This document shows positions 17,849 to 26,503 of a stretch of DNA of 52,403 bases, piece after piece; the first letter of the stretch is position 1; each line of letters opens with the position of its first letter. The stretch spans positions 1-52,403 of the forward strand of contig JAQCLE010000017.1 in assembly GCA_027592755.1 (NCBI GenBank), written 5' to 3'. The position numbers were made by a program, and so were the translations under genes. Under the pieces are notes generated by a model that worked only from the letters and a program-made list of their open reading frames with translations, was not told where the DNA came from and did no database searches. The stretch is from Bacteroidota bacterium (GTDB lineage Bacteria; Bacteroidota; Bacteroidia; Cytophagales; Cyclobacteriaceae).

Positions 17849-18655
17849 CTATTGGAGGGTGATTATTCCTAAATCAGTTACCTCTCCAATTAATACTGTT
17901 ACATTTTCCGTATCAACTGTTGCAAAACCACTTTCAGTATTTGGCACAACACTTACTAAATAGGTATCAGGTTCCATTCCTCTGAAAAGGAATTCACCCA
18001 ACTCATTAGTAAAAGTACTTGTAATAGTGTCGGCACCGATAATGGCGTAAGCAACCGAATTCTCAATTGGGTCTACAATACCCTTAATTGAACCACTGGT
18101 CGCTTCAACTACAGTTCTGATAACAGGTTTGAGATTATATTTACCCGAGTTACCGGCCTTAACAACAGATTTTGCAGCATCAAAGTCGAGGAGAATTTTA
18201 TAGGTAACTCCCTCAACCAATTCCATATTGACATTAAGCTTTAATCCTGATTGAGATCCGCTAGGAATCGTTAAATCCTAAGTTTCGACCACACCAGGTA
18301 CGTCAGTGGCAATTGTCAAAACGTTGTTATCTCCTAAGATCAGTCTTATTTGACTTACACGTCCAGCCGGGAGTTCCACATCTGCCAATATGGCTTCCAA
18401 ACCACCTGTTAATGTTAGAATATCGAAAACACCTGTATTAACCTCGGCCAGGCTTTCGAAACCTGCTTCGTCAGTTGCTGCATTTATTTGAACATCTAAG
18501 ATCTCAATTTCTACTTTTTCAAAATCACCAGCCTCATCAATAAGGGCTACCTGAAGTGTAGCTGTTCCTTTGGGGTCGTCGCTGCAACTATAAAACAATG
18601 ATGTTGCCATCAAAATGGCTAATGACATAAATAATCTTCCTGTGTTTGTTTTCAT
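17849..18655 (-). pseudogene. DUF4382 lipoprotein interrupted by one in-frame TAG
   Basis: The frame opens with a lipoprotein leader (SLFYSC then SDDPKG) and a DUF4382 domain (ATLQVALIDEAGDFEKVEIE near residue 32 onward). A TAG at 18278-18280 (codon 126) interrupts it. The same frame then stays open for 142 codons. The text directly after the stop (DLTIPSGSQSGLKLNVN) is the well-conserved continuation of DUF4382, and it is followed by a carboxypeptidase-regulatory-like beta-sandwich (GSIKGIVDPIENSVAYAIIG). The restored protein would be 268 residues, normal for the family. A strong terminator follows the second part, so the locus was built as one gene. The ancestral codon is uncertain (Tyr or Gln). 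The biochemical role of the family is unknown. Confidence 0.85.
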
Positions 18656-18724
18656 TTTTTTGATTTTAAAGCTTAATAGTACTCCGGGAAATACACGGAA
18701 ATTGTTATTATATTTTTTTAATAA

Positions 18725-18778
18725 TTAATAGTACTTATTTAATAGTACTTATTTAATAGTACTTATTTAATAGTACTT
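18725..18778. repeat. 14-bp tandem repeat (3.9 copies)
   Basis: The unit ATTTAATAGTACTT occurs three times exactly (18737-18778), preceded by a 12-base partial copy at 18725-18736. A diverged core (TTAATAGTACT) also appears at 18673-18683. Each copy contains the palindrome AGTACT. The array sits between the divergent DUF4382 gene and the open frame of a headless beta-barrel gene. A 14-bp unit changes reading frame with each copy gained or lost. Confidence 0.9.
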
Positions 18779-19356
18779 ATTATGTAGACGGCTGCCTGGG
18801 TTCAATAAGCGCTAAACAGATTGGGAATATTGGGTTAGGAGACCTCAATATCTCTTATAAGCTTAATCCTCATATTCTTGTCGGAGTCAGTCTTTCCGGT
18901 TCATTGGGCAGCTGTTCCGAGGGATATTATAACTCAGAGGGACTTTATATCAAATTTGATGACGACGATGACGACGATGATGATCAATTCGAGGACGAAT
19001 TTGAAGGTGAGTTTGAAGATGGCATCGCTGACTTTGATGATGATGACATCGAAGATGAACACGAGGATGATGGAGAATGTGAAGACGGATTTGGTGTTCA
19101 AAATGTCATGGCCACTGTTACCTATAAAGTCTCTGAAAATCTCCCCGTTTTAGTTCAAGTTGCAGGTGGTTATTCAGTGGGAATGGATGCCCCGGCAATT
19201 AGTGCTTTTGTAGGGTACAATCAAAAAATATGGTCTAATCTGGGTGTCACAGGAGGAGTACGATACAGCACGGTTTTTAATAAAGTTCCTTTTGATGCAG
19301 TCAACTATACACGAAGTGGTTTTAAAGCTGAGTTAGGGATAAGCTGGAATTTCTAA
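18760..19356 (+). pseudogene. Outer-membrane beta-barrel protein lacking its 5' end, with Asp/Glu-rich loop
   Basis: The frame is open from inside the 14-bp repeat to the TAA at 19354-19356, but there is no plausible start or signal peptide. The first in-frame TTG (18904) falls in the middle of a beta-hairpin. Alternating strands such as LGDLNISYKLNPHILVGVSL, VMATVTYKVSENLPVLVQ and FKAELGISWNF with a terminal Phe are typical of outer-membrane barrels. Between two strands lies an acidic loop of about 47 residues with a run of nine Asp, encoded by GAC/GAT repeats at about 18960-18984, then more Glu/Asp clusters. Such loops can bind divalent cations (inference). The 5' part, including the signal peptide and first strands, is missing. 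Translation of the remainder cannot be ruled out. Confidence 0.65.
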
Positions 19357-19363
19357 ACCTTAG

Positions 19364-19399
19364 AAGCGGATGATTTCTGAAGCTCGGAATCATCCGCTT
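19364..19399 (+). terminator. Intergenic inverted repeat after the barrel gene
   Basis: AAGCGGATGATT and AATCATCCGCTT form a 12-bp perfect stem around a 12-base loop, followed by TCCCATTC. It starts 7 bases after the barrel stop codon and lies between convergent genes, so it may act for both directions. The T-tract is short. Confidence 0.6.
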
Positions 19400-19419
19400 T
19401 CCCATTCAATTCTTGGAGT

Positions 19420-20322
19420 TCACTCAGTAGAACTTTGATTTGGCCAGAAACTCGCCATCTTACCTCTCAAAAAAGTAACACTCCTTTCCAACTGATCCAT
19501 TCCATCCACACCGTCTTCAATGCTTATCCAATTATCAAAACCAACCCTCTTTAATTCAGTGAAAATCGCATCGTAATCATTTAACCCTTTTCCAATTTCA
19601 CCATGACTTAGCCTTTTAACATATCCTGTTGCACCGCCCTCCTCTTTCCTTAAGTCTTCAATCGTTCCTTCTTTCAGATAACGGTCACTGGCATGCATGG
19701 TAAGAACACGGCTCGACACGCGGCTGAGCAGTTCCAGGGGATCCTCCCCAGCTAGAATCGTGTTGCTGGGATCATAATTTACTCCGAAAAAAGGATCATT
19801 GATGCGATCTACCAGCTTGCAGAAGACATCGGTCATTTGGGCGAATTCCGGATATTCCCAAAAATCATCTTTATAATGATTTTCCAGTACAAGAGTAATA
19901 TTTCTTTCCCGGGCATAAGGAAGACAAGTTTCAATACATTCTGCGGCAAAATTTATTCCTTCGAGTATCGAAAGCTCAGGTCGCCGTTGACCAGATAACA
20001 CCCGACAATATGATCCTCCCAGGGCATAGGTCATGTCAATCCATCTCTTTTGTTTATCAACTTCCTTTTGACGAAATCCAGGATCAGGATGGGTAAAATC
20101 CGGTGAACAACATATCATCGGGATTACTTTTCCATGGTCTTCAACCATGCCCCGAAAAAGGCTCCAGTTTCTTTCATCACTCATCTCTATAAAGCCGGCG
20201 TACCACTCCAAACCGTCAATATCAAGTGCAACTGCAAGTTCTATCCACTCGGCCACTTTCATAGTTCCGTCTTTGCAGAGCGCTTGCATATAGGCTTTGG
20301 GAAAGACGGCTAGCTTTGGCAT
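19420..20322 (-). CDS. Sugar phosphate isomerase/epimerase-like TIM barrel
   Basis: A 300-residue protein of the xylose isomerase-like TIM-barrel superfamily (AP endonuclease 2 family), without signal peptide. Metal-ligand regions are visible: VLENHYKD near residue 147 (Glu), GVNYDPSNT near 184 (Asp), LTMHASDR near 212 (His) and SIEDGVDG near 271 (Glu). It is the last gene of a tight minus-strand operon with an SDR, a zinc alcohol dehydrogenase and an OMP-decarboxylase-superfamily enzyme. It probably isomerises or epimerises a keto sugar or sugar acid in that pathway; the exact substrate is unknown. Confidence 0.85.
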   Translation of the reverse strand: MPKLAVFPKAYMQALCKDGTMKVAEWIELAVALDIDGLEWYAGFIEMSDERNWSLFRGMVEDHGKVIPMICCSPDFTHPDPGFRQKEVDKQKRWIDMTYALGGSYCRVLSGQRRPELSILEGINFAAECIETCLPYARERNITLVLENHYKDDFWEYPEFAQMTDVFCKLVDRINDPFFGVNYDPSNTILAGEDPLELLSRVSSRVLTMHASDRYLKEGTIEDLRKEEGGATGYVKRLSHGEIGKGLNDYDAIFTELKRVGFDNWISIEDGVDGMDQLERSVTFLRGKMASFWPNQSSTE

Positions 20323-20334
20323 AATTGAATGGGG

Positions 20335-21135
20335 CTATTTCTGTACATTAATTGTTGACGTATCTTTTGGTGGATTACGTCCGATAAAAGGATGTTGTTC
20401 AAGGTCAACTACTTGTCCGCTTATCGGACCACTCTCATCAGCAAGCCAGTATACAGCTCCTGCAGCAATTTCTGCGGGCAATAAAATACGACCTGACGGG
20501 GCATAGGTAGCGGGAATATCTTCATACCACTTTTCTGATAGACCATGATCCTTTTTTCTTTGTTCCTCCCTTTCGGTCAATACCCACCCCGGATTAATTT
20601 GATTGACACGCACACCATTTTCCCGGTGTAGTGTATCGCCAAGATTCCGTGTCATGGTCATTAGCGCTCCCTTGGAAACACTATAGGCAAAAAGATTAGG
20701 CTCCCCGCTCCACGCATTTACGGAACCGATGTTCAAAACACACCCATGCTCCTTCGTCAAATGTGGTAAAGCAGCCTTTATCAATAGAAATGGCGCCACA
20801 GTATTGATGTCGATGACTTTTTGCAGAAACGTTTTGTCGGTTGTATGAATATTGGACGATACGACCATCGCTGCGTTGTTTACGATAGCATCCAGTTTCC
20901 CAAATGATTTAACTGCCAGATCAACCAGGCGATTGGGAGCGCCTTCATTGCCGATATCTTCAATGTGAAGGACCGCTTTGTCAGTTCCAAGCTCCTTTAG
21001 CACTGATTTACCGAGATCTTCTTCCAAGCCGTGAATTACAACGCGGGCACCTTCGGCCACGCATCTCACAGCAATGGCTTTTCCGATCCCTGTCGTGCTG
21101 CCGGTAATAATAATTACATTATCCTGTAGCCGCAT
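20335..21135 (-). CDS. SDR family oxidoreductase
   Basis: A 266-residue classical short-chain dehydrogenase. The cofactor motif is TGSTTGIGKAIA near residues 11-22, NNAAMV near 86, the catalytic Ser in NIGSVNAW near 137, and Tyr-x-x-x-Lys in YSVSKGA near 151. The frame is open one codon further to a TTG, but the ATG at 21133-21135 is the natural start. It lies 3 bases from the stop of the preceding alcohol dehydrogenase gene, indicating translational coupling. It likely oxidises or reduces a hydroxyl of a sugar acid; the substrate is unknown. Confidence 0.88.
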   Translation of the reverse strand: MRLQDNVIIITGSTTGIGKAIAVRCVAEGARVVIHGLEEDLGKSVLKELGTDKAVLHIEDIGNEGAPNRLVDLAVKSFGKLDAIVNNAAMVVSSNIHTTDKTFLQKVIDINTVAPFLLIKAALPHLTKEHGCVLNIGSVNAWSGEPNLFAYSVSKGALMTMTRNLGDTLHRENGVRVNQINPGWVLTEREEQRKKDHGLSEKWYEDIPATYAPSGRILLPAEIAAGAVYWLADESGPISGQVVDLEQHPFIGRNPPKDTSTINVQK

Positions 21136-21138
21136 CAA

Positions 21139-22170
21139 TCAAATCGGTTTGAGTACACTTTTCACAATTTCCCGGCTGTGCATTTTTTCAAATGCTTCAT
21201 GCCACGAAGTAATCGGCCAAATTCCGCCTATAATTGGAGCAACATCAAGGGTTCCATCTGCTAAAAGTGCGATCACTTTTTCCCAAACAGGCCAGTTGTG
21301 ACTAAAACTTCCCTGTAGCCTGACATTTTTCTGAACTAGTTGATCCAGTGAAAATCCAAAGGGTTGAGGACCCCAGCCTACTTTTGTTATCTGTCCATTC
21401 GGGCGTACCAGGTCCAATGCTATTTTAAGTGTCTCACTAGCCCCGGAAGCATCAACAATGAAATCTGCTCCTAATCCATCTTTTTTCATGGCCCAATCTG
21501 TTGCATCACCGACGATGGTGTCACAGCCATATTTTTTTGCTATTGCGAGTCGCTGATGATCAGATGCAAGTCCAATCACTGCCACTTCGGCTCCGGCTAA
21601 TTTTGCAACGGCAGCACAAAGAATACCGATTGTTCCCGGTCCAATAACAACTACCTGATCACCGGGTCTGATTTGAGAATTAACAGCCACTGCATTATAA
21701 GCAACGCAACATGGTTCTGTCAAACAAGCTTTTTCAAATGGAAGTTGATCGGGAATATGATGAAGGCACCTTGCCGGAACTCTGACAAAACGTGTCATTG
21801 CGCCATTAACGCCATAACCAAACCCTTTTCGATCGGAATCCAGATTATAAAGTCCTTTTCTGGTTAAAGGATTATTAGGGTTTATGACCGCAGCTGTCTC
21901 ACTTACGACACGCTCCCCTAATTTCCAATGGGTGACACGACTACCTAATTCCACAATATGCCCACCAAATTCATGTCCAAGGACAACGGGATAATTAACC
22001 GGCCAGCTGTGGTCGGCAGTCCATTGGTGCAAATCACTTCCGCAAACGCCTACATTTACTACCTCCAGTAATACATCTTCCTCGCTGATTGTTGGTTTGG
22101 ATAATTCCCTGATTTCTACAGATCCTTTTTCAGGTGCGAAATTGATTACTGCTGCAGAATTTGTTGACAT
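21139..22170 (-). CDS. Zinc-dependent medium-chain alcohol dehydrogenase
   Basis: A 343-residue MDR-family enzyme of the sorbitol/threonine dehydrogenase type. It has GVCGSDLHQW near residues 36-45 (catalytic-zinc Cys), GHEFGGHIVELG near 64 (His and Glu ligands) and a Rossmann motif VVIGPGTIGILCA near 173. The four-Cys structural zinc lobe seen in many relatives is not evident (the region near 95-115 has none of the usual Cys spacing), so it may bind one zinc only. Part of the seven-gene minus operon. It presumably oxidises a secondary alcohol of a polyol or sugar acid with NAD. Confidence 0.88.
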   Translation of the reverse strand: MSTNSAAVINFAPEKGSVEIRELSKPTISEEDVLLEVVNVGVCGSDLHQWTADHSWPVNYPVVLGHEFGGHIVELGSRVTHWKLGERVVSETAAVINPNNPLTRKGLYNLDSDRKGFGYGVNGAMTRFVRVPARCLHHIPDQLPFEKACLTEPCCVAYNAVAVNSQIRPGDQVVVIGPGTIGILCAAVAKLAGAEVAVIGLASDHQRLAIAKKYGCDTIVGDATDWAMKKDGLGADFIVDASGASETLKIALDLVRPNGQITKVGWGPQPFGFSLDQLVQKNVRLQGSFSHNWPVWEKVIALLADGTLDVAPIIGGIWPITSWHEAFEKMHSREIVKSVLKPI

Positions 22171-22198
22171 GAGTTCATCTGTTATAATAAAGGAAGCA

Positions 22199-22915
22199 TC
22201 AATTCAATCGCGTCTGACCGACGTTTACATCACCATAAGCATGGATGGCATCGCATATCATACGAAGAGATGATTCCAGGTCGCCATCTGCCGTTTTAAA
22301 TGCATCGGCATCAATCGTCAAGGGCGCACCCAATACAACCAGCGGAGCGCCATATTCGGGGCACTGAATGGCTTGTTCCAATGATAGACCACCAACTGCC
22401 TGAACAGGAATATTCACGGCATCCACTATTTCCCGCAGCTGATCCAAAGGATTGGGCATACGCTTTCCCTGGGCAGCAATACCTCTCCGTTCATCGTAAC
22501 CGATGTGATGGATGACATAGTCACAACCTAAATCTTCAAGAAATTTAGACGCTGCAACCATATCTGGAGTACCCAGGTTATCACCCATTACTTTTATACC
22601 AAAGTCATGACCTGCTTTAACTACACATTTGATTGTTTCCTCATGAGCCCTGGCCATAACCACAACATGTGTGGCACCAGCTTTAGCCATCATTTCTGCT
22701 TCAAGATATCCGCCATCCATTGTCTTGAGATCAGCAACAATAGGGGTATTGGGAAAGGCTTCCCGCAATTTTTTAACACCATGCAAACCTTCAGCAAGAA
22801 TCAGCGGGGTTCCGGCTTCAAGCCAGTCAACTCCCGCTCGCATGGCCATCGCCGCCGTTTCGAGTGCCTCATCAATATCGATCAGGTCAAGTGAGATTTG
22901 AACAATGGGCTTCAT
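22199..22915 (-). CDS. OMP decarboxylase superfamily enzyme, hexulose-6-phosphate synthase / ketogulonate-6-P decarboxylase-like
   Basis: A 238-residue protein of the HUMPS/KGPDC family. The diagnostic metal and catalytic motif is VADLKTMDGG near residues 60-69 (D-x-K-x-x-D). The N-terminal strand VQISLDLIDIDEAL and the phosphate-binding end PVQAVGGLS and VVLGAPLT are also present. Family members either add formaldehyde to ribulose-5-phosphate or decarboxylate 3-keto-L-gulonate-6-phosphate. The hps partner gene (phi isomerase) is absent. In this sugar-acid operon a decarboxylase or aldolase acting on a keto-sugar-acid phosphate is more likely than formaldehyde fixation (inference). No sugar kinase is in the operon, so the origin of the phosphate is open. 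Confidence 0.82.
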   Translation of the reverse strand: MKPIVQISLDLIDIDEALETAAMAMRAGVDWLEAGTPLILAEGLHGVKKLREAFPNTPIVADLKTMDGGYLEAEMMAKAGATHVVVMARAHEETIKCVVKAGHDFGIKVMGDNLGTPDMVAASKFLEDLGCDYVIHHIGYDERRGIAAQGKRMPNPLDQLREIVDAVNIPVQAVGGLSLEQAIQCPEYGAPLVVLGAPLTIDADAFKTADGDLESSLRMICDAIHAYGDVNVGQTRLN

Positions 22916-22921
22916 GTATTT

Positions 22922-23851
22922 TTACAATCCGGACTGAGATTTTCCTTTATAAGGGACCTCAAAAGCTTCAATATAACCTCTATCCTGCAGGGTGATGTAG
23001 CCTGTTTTCCCGTCTTTTCCACCAAAGGCGATATTGGAAGTCTTTTTGCCTGTAGTTTGTATTTCCCTAATCAATTCTCCCGCAGGCGATACCATTGCGA
23101 TCACTCCTTTTCCATGTCGTGTAATGTAGAGATTACCTTTTTCGTCACAACGCATGCCATCCATGCCAAAATATTCAAATTTTATGTGGAGCCGCTTATT
23201 GCTGATGGCTCCTTCAGGACTTAAATCATAGGCCCAAACATTTCGCTGAACTGATTCAGCTACATACATGATTTTGTCACCCGGAGCCACTTCGATTCCA
23301 TTGGTGGTGCCCATGCCAGACTCCAGTAAATTTACTGAACCGTCAGTGTCAATTCGCCAGATATTCCCGGTTCCTTCACCCCAGTTGGGGTCACTGGCGA
23401 AAAGTGTTCCATTGGAACTAATGGCAAGATCATTCGGTTGGTTCATACCATCCTCATGAGCATAAACCGATACATTCCCATTAGCAGGATCTACTTTCAG
23501 CACATTGTGGTTGGTATAATCGGCAACAAACATTTCACCTGCTTTATTGAAGCGAATCCCGTTTCCAAAGCTGCCATTAGGTAATGATTCGACCAGAACA
23601 GAAAACTCATTGGTAGACAAATCGAGGCGACAAATATTTCCATTCCTATCGGCATTGACAAAATAGAGTATCCCATCCCATACTGCCGGTCCCTCCAACC
23701 CATTGGGCCTATCGGCAACCTTTGCGAGGTCATGGGTTTTCAAATCGAAGCTTTCAGATTCAACTTCTTTCTTTTCGGCTGAGGAACAAGCGCTTAACAG
23801 ACCAAAGCATCCTGCTACTAGCAAGAAACCATGAAAGGAGATTCTATTCAT
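22922..23851 (-). CDS. SMP-30/gluconolactonase-like lipoprotein
   Basis: A 309-residue lipoprotein (leader ending FGLLSAC then SSAEKK) with a six-bladed beta-propeller of the SMP-30/LRE family. Repeating segments are visible: GLEGPAVWDGILYFVNADRNG near residue 52, PNGSFGNGIRFNKAGEMFVAD near 92, and MNQPNDLAISSNGTLFASDP near 137, with Asn/Asp calcium-site residues. The family hydrolyses sugar lactones. The lipobox puts it in the periplasm or on a membrane surface. It lies 6 bp upstream of the OMP-decarboxylase-superfamily gene, so the operon mixes exported and cytoplasmic enzymes. Lactonase activity is inferred. Confidence 0.85.
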   Translation of the reverse strand: MNRISFHGFLLVAGCFGLLSACSSAEKKEVESESFDLKTHDLAKVADRPNGLEGPAVWDGILYFVNADRNGNICRLDLSTNEFSVLVESLPNGSFGNGIRFNKAGEMFVADYTNHNVLKVDPANGNVSVYAHEDGMNQPNDLAISSNGTLFASDPNWGEGTGNIWRIDTDGSVNLLESGMGTTNGIEVAPGDKIMYVAESVQRNVWAYDLSPEGAISNKRLHIKFEYFGMDGMRCDEKGNLYITRHGKGVIAMVSPAGELIREIQTTGKKTSNIAFGGKDGKTGYITLQDRGYIEAFEVPYKGKSQSGL

Positions 23852-23878
23852 TGTTGGTTTTATGATCGGAGCAAAAAA

Positions 23879-25087
23879 TCAGCTTGTCAAAATGTCCTTA
23901 ATTCTACTGGCGACGATGCGTTCCTCACCTGGATTCATCATCCATGTAGTTATATCCAGGGTTTCTTTACCTCCCATGGCTTCAATTGATGGGTGACCGG
24001 ATCGTAAGGCTTCCCTAACTTCAGGAGGGGTAATCTTTATTTTATTCTGATCCCAACTGATGTGCAAGGATGGTACGTGATTCGCAATTTCAGGAACGTG
24101 TTTTTCTATTGTTACCCCATCAACGGATGCTGCAGTATCTCCTATCAATTTTATTTGACTTTCCCATAATGCCCAGTCAGCTTTATGGTCTCTTCCGATG
24201 TAGTTTTCTACCGCAATCATCATGGCAAGGACTTCTTCCTTATTAACTTTCATGCCCCTACCGACGGTATCTCCTCGTGGAGGTGCACTCAATCTGGCAG
24301 CTGCAACGAGATCTTTTCGGCCCAGTAACAGGCCACAGCTTTGTGGGCCACGGAGTCCTTTGCCTCCTGAGAAACAGACGAGGTCAAATCCCATGTCGGT
24401 GTATTTCCATAAGTTCTCAACTGGTGGTACGTCAGCAGCACAATCATTCATTGTTGGAATCTCATATTTTTTACCAATCTCAAGAAACTCTTCGTACTTA
24501 ATTTGACCTTCCGGGTTATGATAATTCAGGAACCACAACATGCCGGTTTTCTTGTTTATCGCTTTTTCCATTCCCTTTCTGGTTTCCACGTAGATAACCT
24601 TGGCCCCTGCATTTTGGAGTGCATGAGCATAACCGACGGCATGCGCTTTTTGCATGATCACCTCATTTTTCATATCGGACATATCAAATGGTATTCTGGC
24701 GGCTTTTTCCTGATCAAGGCCTGACATCACACCTGCAGTGCCAAGGGTAATGGCAGAAAAGGCACCTGCAGTAACAGTGGCGGCTTCACACCCGATCATT
24801 TGTGCCAGGCGTTCCCCAACTTTATCCTGAATTTCATCCAGTGCTACATACTGGTTGGTGGCGTATCTGTAGGCATCAATTGCTTCCTCCCTCATCAGAC
24901 ACCCCGTTAAGAAGGTGTAAGTACCGGCTGCGTTGATGTAAGTCCTTAGTCCAAGTTCTTTGTAGTAATCCCGTCTTGCCTCAGGTATAGATTCCCTGGT
25001 CAGGTTCCCGGCTAATGCTTCAGTCCCAATCATCCCACCTACCAAAGGCAAGGCTGAAAGTCGTTTAATTAAATTTCGTCTTTTCAT
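23879..25087 (-). CDS. PLP-dependent enzyme of the SelA / D-glucosaminate ammonia-lyase-like family, with export leader
   Basis: The frame is open from a GTG at 25108, but the ATG at 25087 begins MKRRNLIKRLSALPLVGG, a twin-arginine-like leader, giving 402 residues. The mature part resembles DgaE/SelA-like aspartate aminotransferase-fold enzymes: TYINAAGTYTFLTG near the start, GCEAATVTAGAFSA for the phosphate site, NDCAADVPP for the pyridine-N Asp, and the PLP Lys in CFSGGKGLRGPQ. The best known relatives remove ammonia from D-glucosaminate-6-phosphate to give a 2-keto-3-deoxy acid. Next to an amidohydrolase/deacetylase-like gene this suggests N-acyl-amino-acid or amino-sugar-acid breakdown. 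Export of a PLP enzyme is unusual but recurs in Bacteroidota annotations. Confidence 0.82.
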   Translation of the reverse strand: MKRRNLIKRLSALPLVGGMIGTEALAGNLTRESIPEARRDYYKELGLRTYINAAGTYTFLTGCLMREEAIDAYRYATNQYVALDEIQDKVGERLAQMIGCEAATVTAGAFSAITLGTAGVMSGLDQEKAARIPFDMSDMKNEVIMQKAHAVGYAHALQNAGAKVIYVETRKGMEKAINKKTGMLWFLNYHNPEGQIKYEEFLEIGKKYEIPTMNDCAADVPPVENLWKYTDMGFDLVCFSGGKGLRGPQSCGLLLGRKDLVAAARLSAPPRGDTVGRGMKVNKEEVLAMMIAVENYIGRDHKADWALWESQIKLIGDTAASVDGVTIEKHVPEIANHVPSLHISWDQNKIKITPPEVREALRSGHPSIEAMGGKETLDITTWMMNPGEERIVASRIKDILTS

Positions 25088-25158
25088 ATCGATGGTGTTA
25101 AATTTCACTTTGATGAGTAACTAATATCATTCCTAAGTTAACAGTTGTTTTTTAAATA

Positions 25159-26388
25159 TCATGGTTTCCATAATGGGCGGGAGATTCCGTTGAGGTCCCA
25201 AACCACGTTACCTTCTCTAATCGTCAATTCTGCTACAATTTTCTTATCCCCATTTATTTTCCAACCCCTGGTATCCACGAATCCGAATTGACCCCGTTCT
25301 ACCCGAAGGACAGCCACGTCGGCCACTGCTCCAACTCTCAGATGTCCTAATTCTGTTTTTTTGATTACCTGGGCCGAGGACCATGTGGAAGCCGTAACTA
25401 CCTCCTGTATAGTGAGTCCGATATTCAATAATTTAGACATCACATTTGCATGGTCCCTCATGGCACCATTCATGCTGCCGGTATGCAAATCGGTGCTTAT
25501 CGTATTGGGCTTCAAACCCTGTTTGATTGCCGGTATTGCCTGTTCAAATACAAAGCTTCCACCTCCATGACCAACATCAAATACGATTCCTCTTTCCTGT
25601 GCTTTTAAAACAAAAGGCCGCAATTTACCAGCATCATCAACGATAGCCTCCCGGCCATCAACGTGGGCATACGCGTGAGTCAAAATATCTCCTGGCCTGA
25701 GTTTTTCAATTAACAAAGTTTCGATGGAGAGTGGGGGATTATTTCCTCCAAAATCAACCATCACCGGGATATCAGCCAATCTTCCTGCCTCTACTGCAGT
25801 TTCTGTAGGTTTCCACTCAGGCCCGCTATAGTGGGCAAGTTTTACACCTACTATGTATTCGGGATATTGGCTGGCAACCTGAGCAGTCAGCTTGGCATCC
25901 ATGTCATTCATATCCTGCTCTATGGCGCCACCTTTCATGCCAGATCCGACAATGTTAAGAAAGGACAAGACCCTTGTTTTGGAAATATCGATGGTTTGTG
26001 ATTTGAAAGTTTCGAAATTTCTCCATCCTGCACCGCCAACGTCCACTATCGTAGTGACTCCGGCTTTAAAGGAAAAACCATCAGGTGGAAGTGCTACCGG
26101 ACCATTACTTAAATAGGAACCTTCTGTCCCGAAAAAATTATGAGAATGGATGTCAATGAGCCCTGGCACAACATACATGCCGGAAGCGTCGACCACAATT
26201 TTTGCATTATTGGTGGAGATATTTGCAGCAACCTGCAAAACCTTGCCATCTGCAATAGCAACATCCAGTACAGAATTGATATTATTCCTGGGATCGATCA
26301 CATGACCGCCTTTCAGAAGGAGGTCTATTTGTTGAGCGCTTAGGCTCGAGATAATTAATGTTGCTAAAATTGTAATTAAGTACTTCAT
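25159..26388 (-). CDS. Amidohydrolase/deacetylase family metallohydrolase with signal peptide
   Basis: A 409-residue member of the amidohydrolase superfamily. A Sec signal peptide ends near SLSAQ (residue 19). VVPGLIDIHSHNF near residue 71 holds the metal-binding His-x-His, followed by the carbamylated-Lys region (GVKLAHYSG near 190), His in DILTHAYAH near 235 and Asp in ISTDLHTGS near 292. The closest described group is the dihydroorotase-like deacetylase often encoded beside DgaE-type PLP enzymes. It is the first gene of the minus operon and immediately upstream of that PLP gene. A plausible job is removal of an N-acyl group from an amino acid or amino-sugar acid in the periplasm. Confidence 0.85.
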   Translation of the reverse strand: MKYLITILATLIISSLSAQQIDLLLKGGHVIDPRNNINSVLDVAIADGKVLQVAANISTNNAKIVVDASGMYVVPGLIDIHSHNFFGTEGSYLSNGPVALPPDGFSFKAGVTTIVDVGGAGWRNFETFKSQTIDISKTRVLSFLNIVGSGMKGGAIEQDMNDMDAKLTAQVASQYPEYIVGVKLAHYSGPEWKPTETAVEAGRLADIPVMVDFGGNNPPLSIETLLIEKLRPGDILTHAYAHVDGREAIVDDAGKLRPFVLKAQERGIVFDVGHGGGSFVFEQAIPAIKQGLKPNTISTDLHTGSMNGAMRDHANVMSKLLNIGLTIQEVVTASTWSSAQVIKKTELGHLRVGAVADVAVLRVERGQFGFVDTRGWKINGDKKIVAELTIREGNVVWDLNGISRPLWKP

Positions 26389-26503
26389 GAAAAGATTTAA
26401 TTTAGACTAATGTATTTTGCGAGGAATCAACCGATTCACTGGTTTAGAAACGGAATTTATGAAATGATCTGGTGATTCGTTAAGACTTAACCACTTTTTA
26501 GCA

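Noticed and set aside
18878-19153. Met-rich 91-residue open frame overlapping the acidic-loop barrel
   Set aside because: It is a shifted reading of the GAT/GAC-rich tract; the barrel frame has the coherent strand pattern and C-terminal Phe.
22199-22915. Naming this gene hexulose-6-phosphate synthase of formaldehyde fixation
   Set aside because: The partner isomerase and other formaldehyde genes are absent, and the operon context suggests sugar-acid metabolism.
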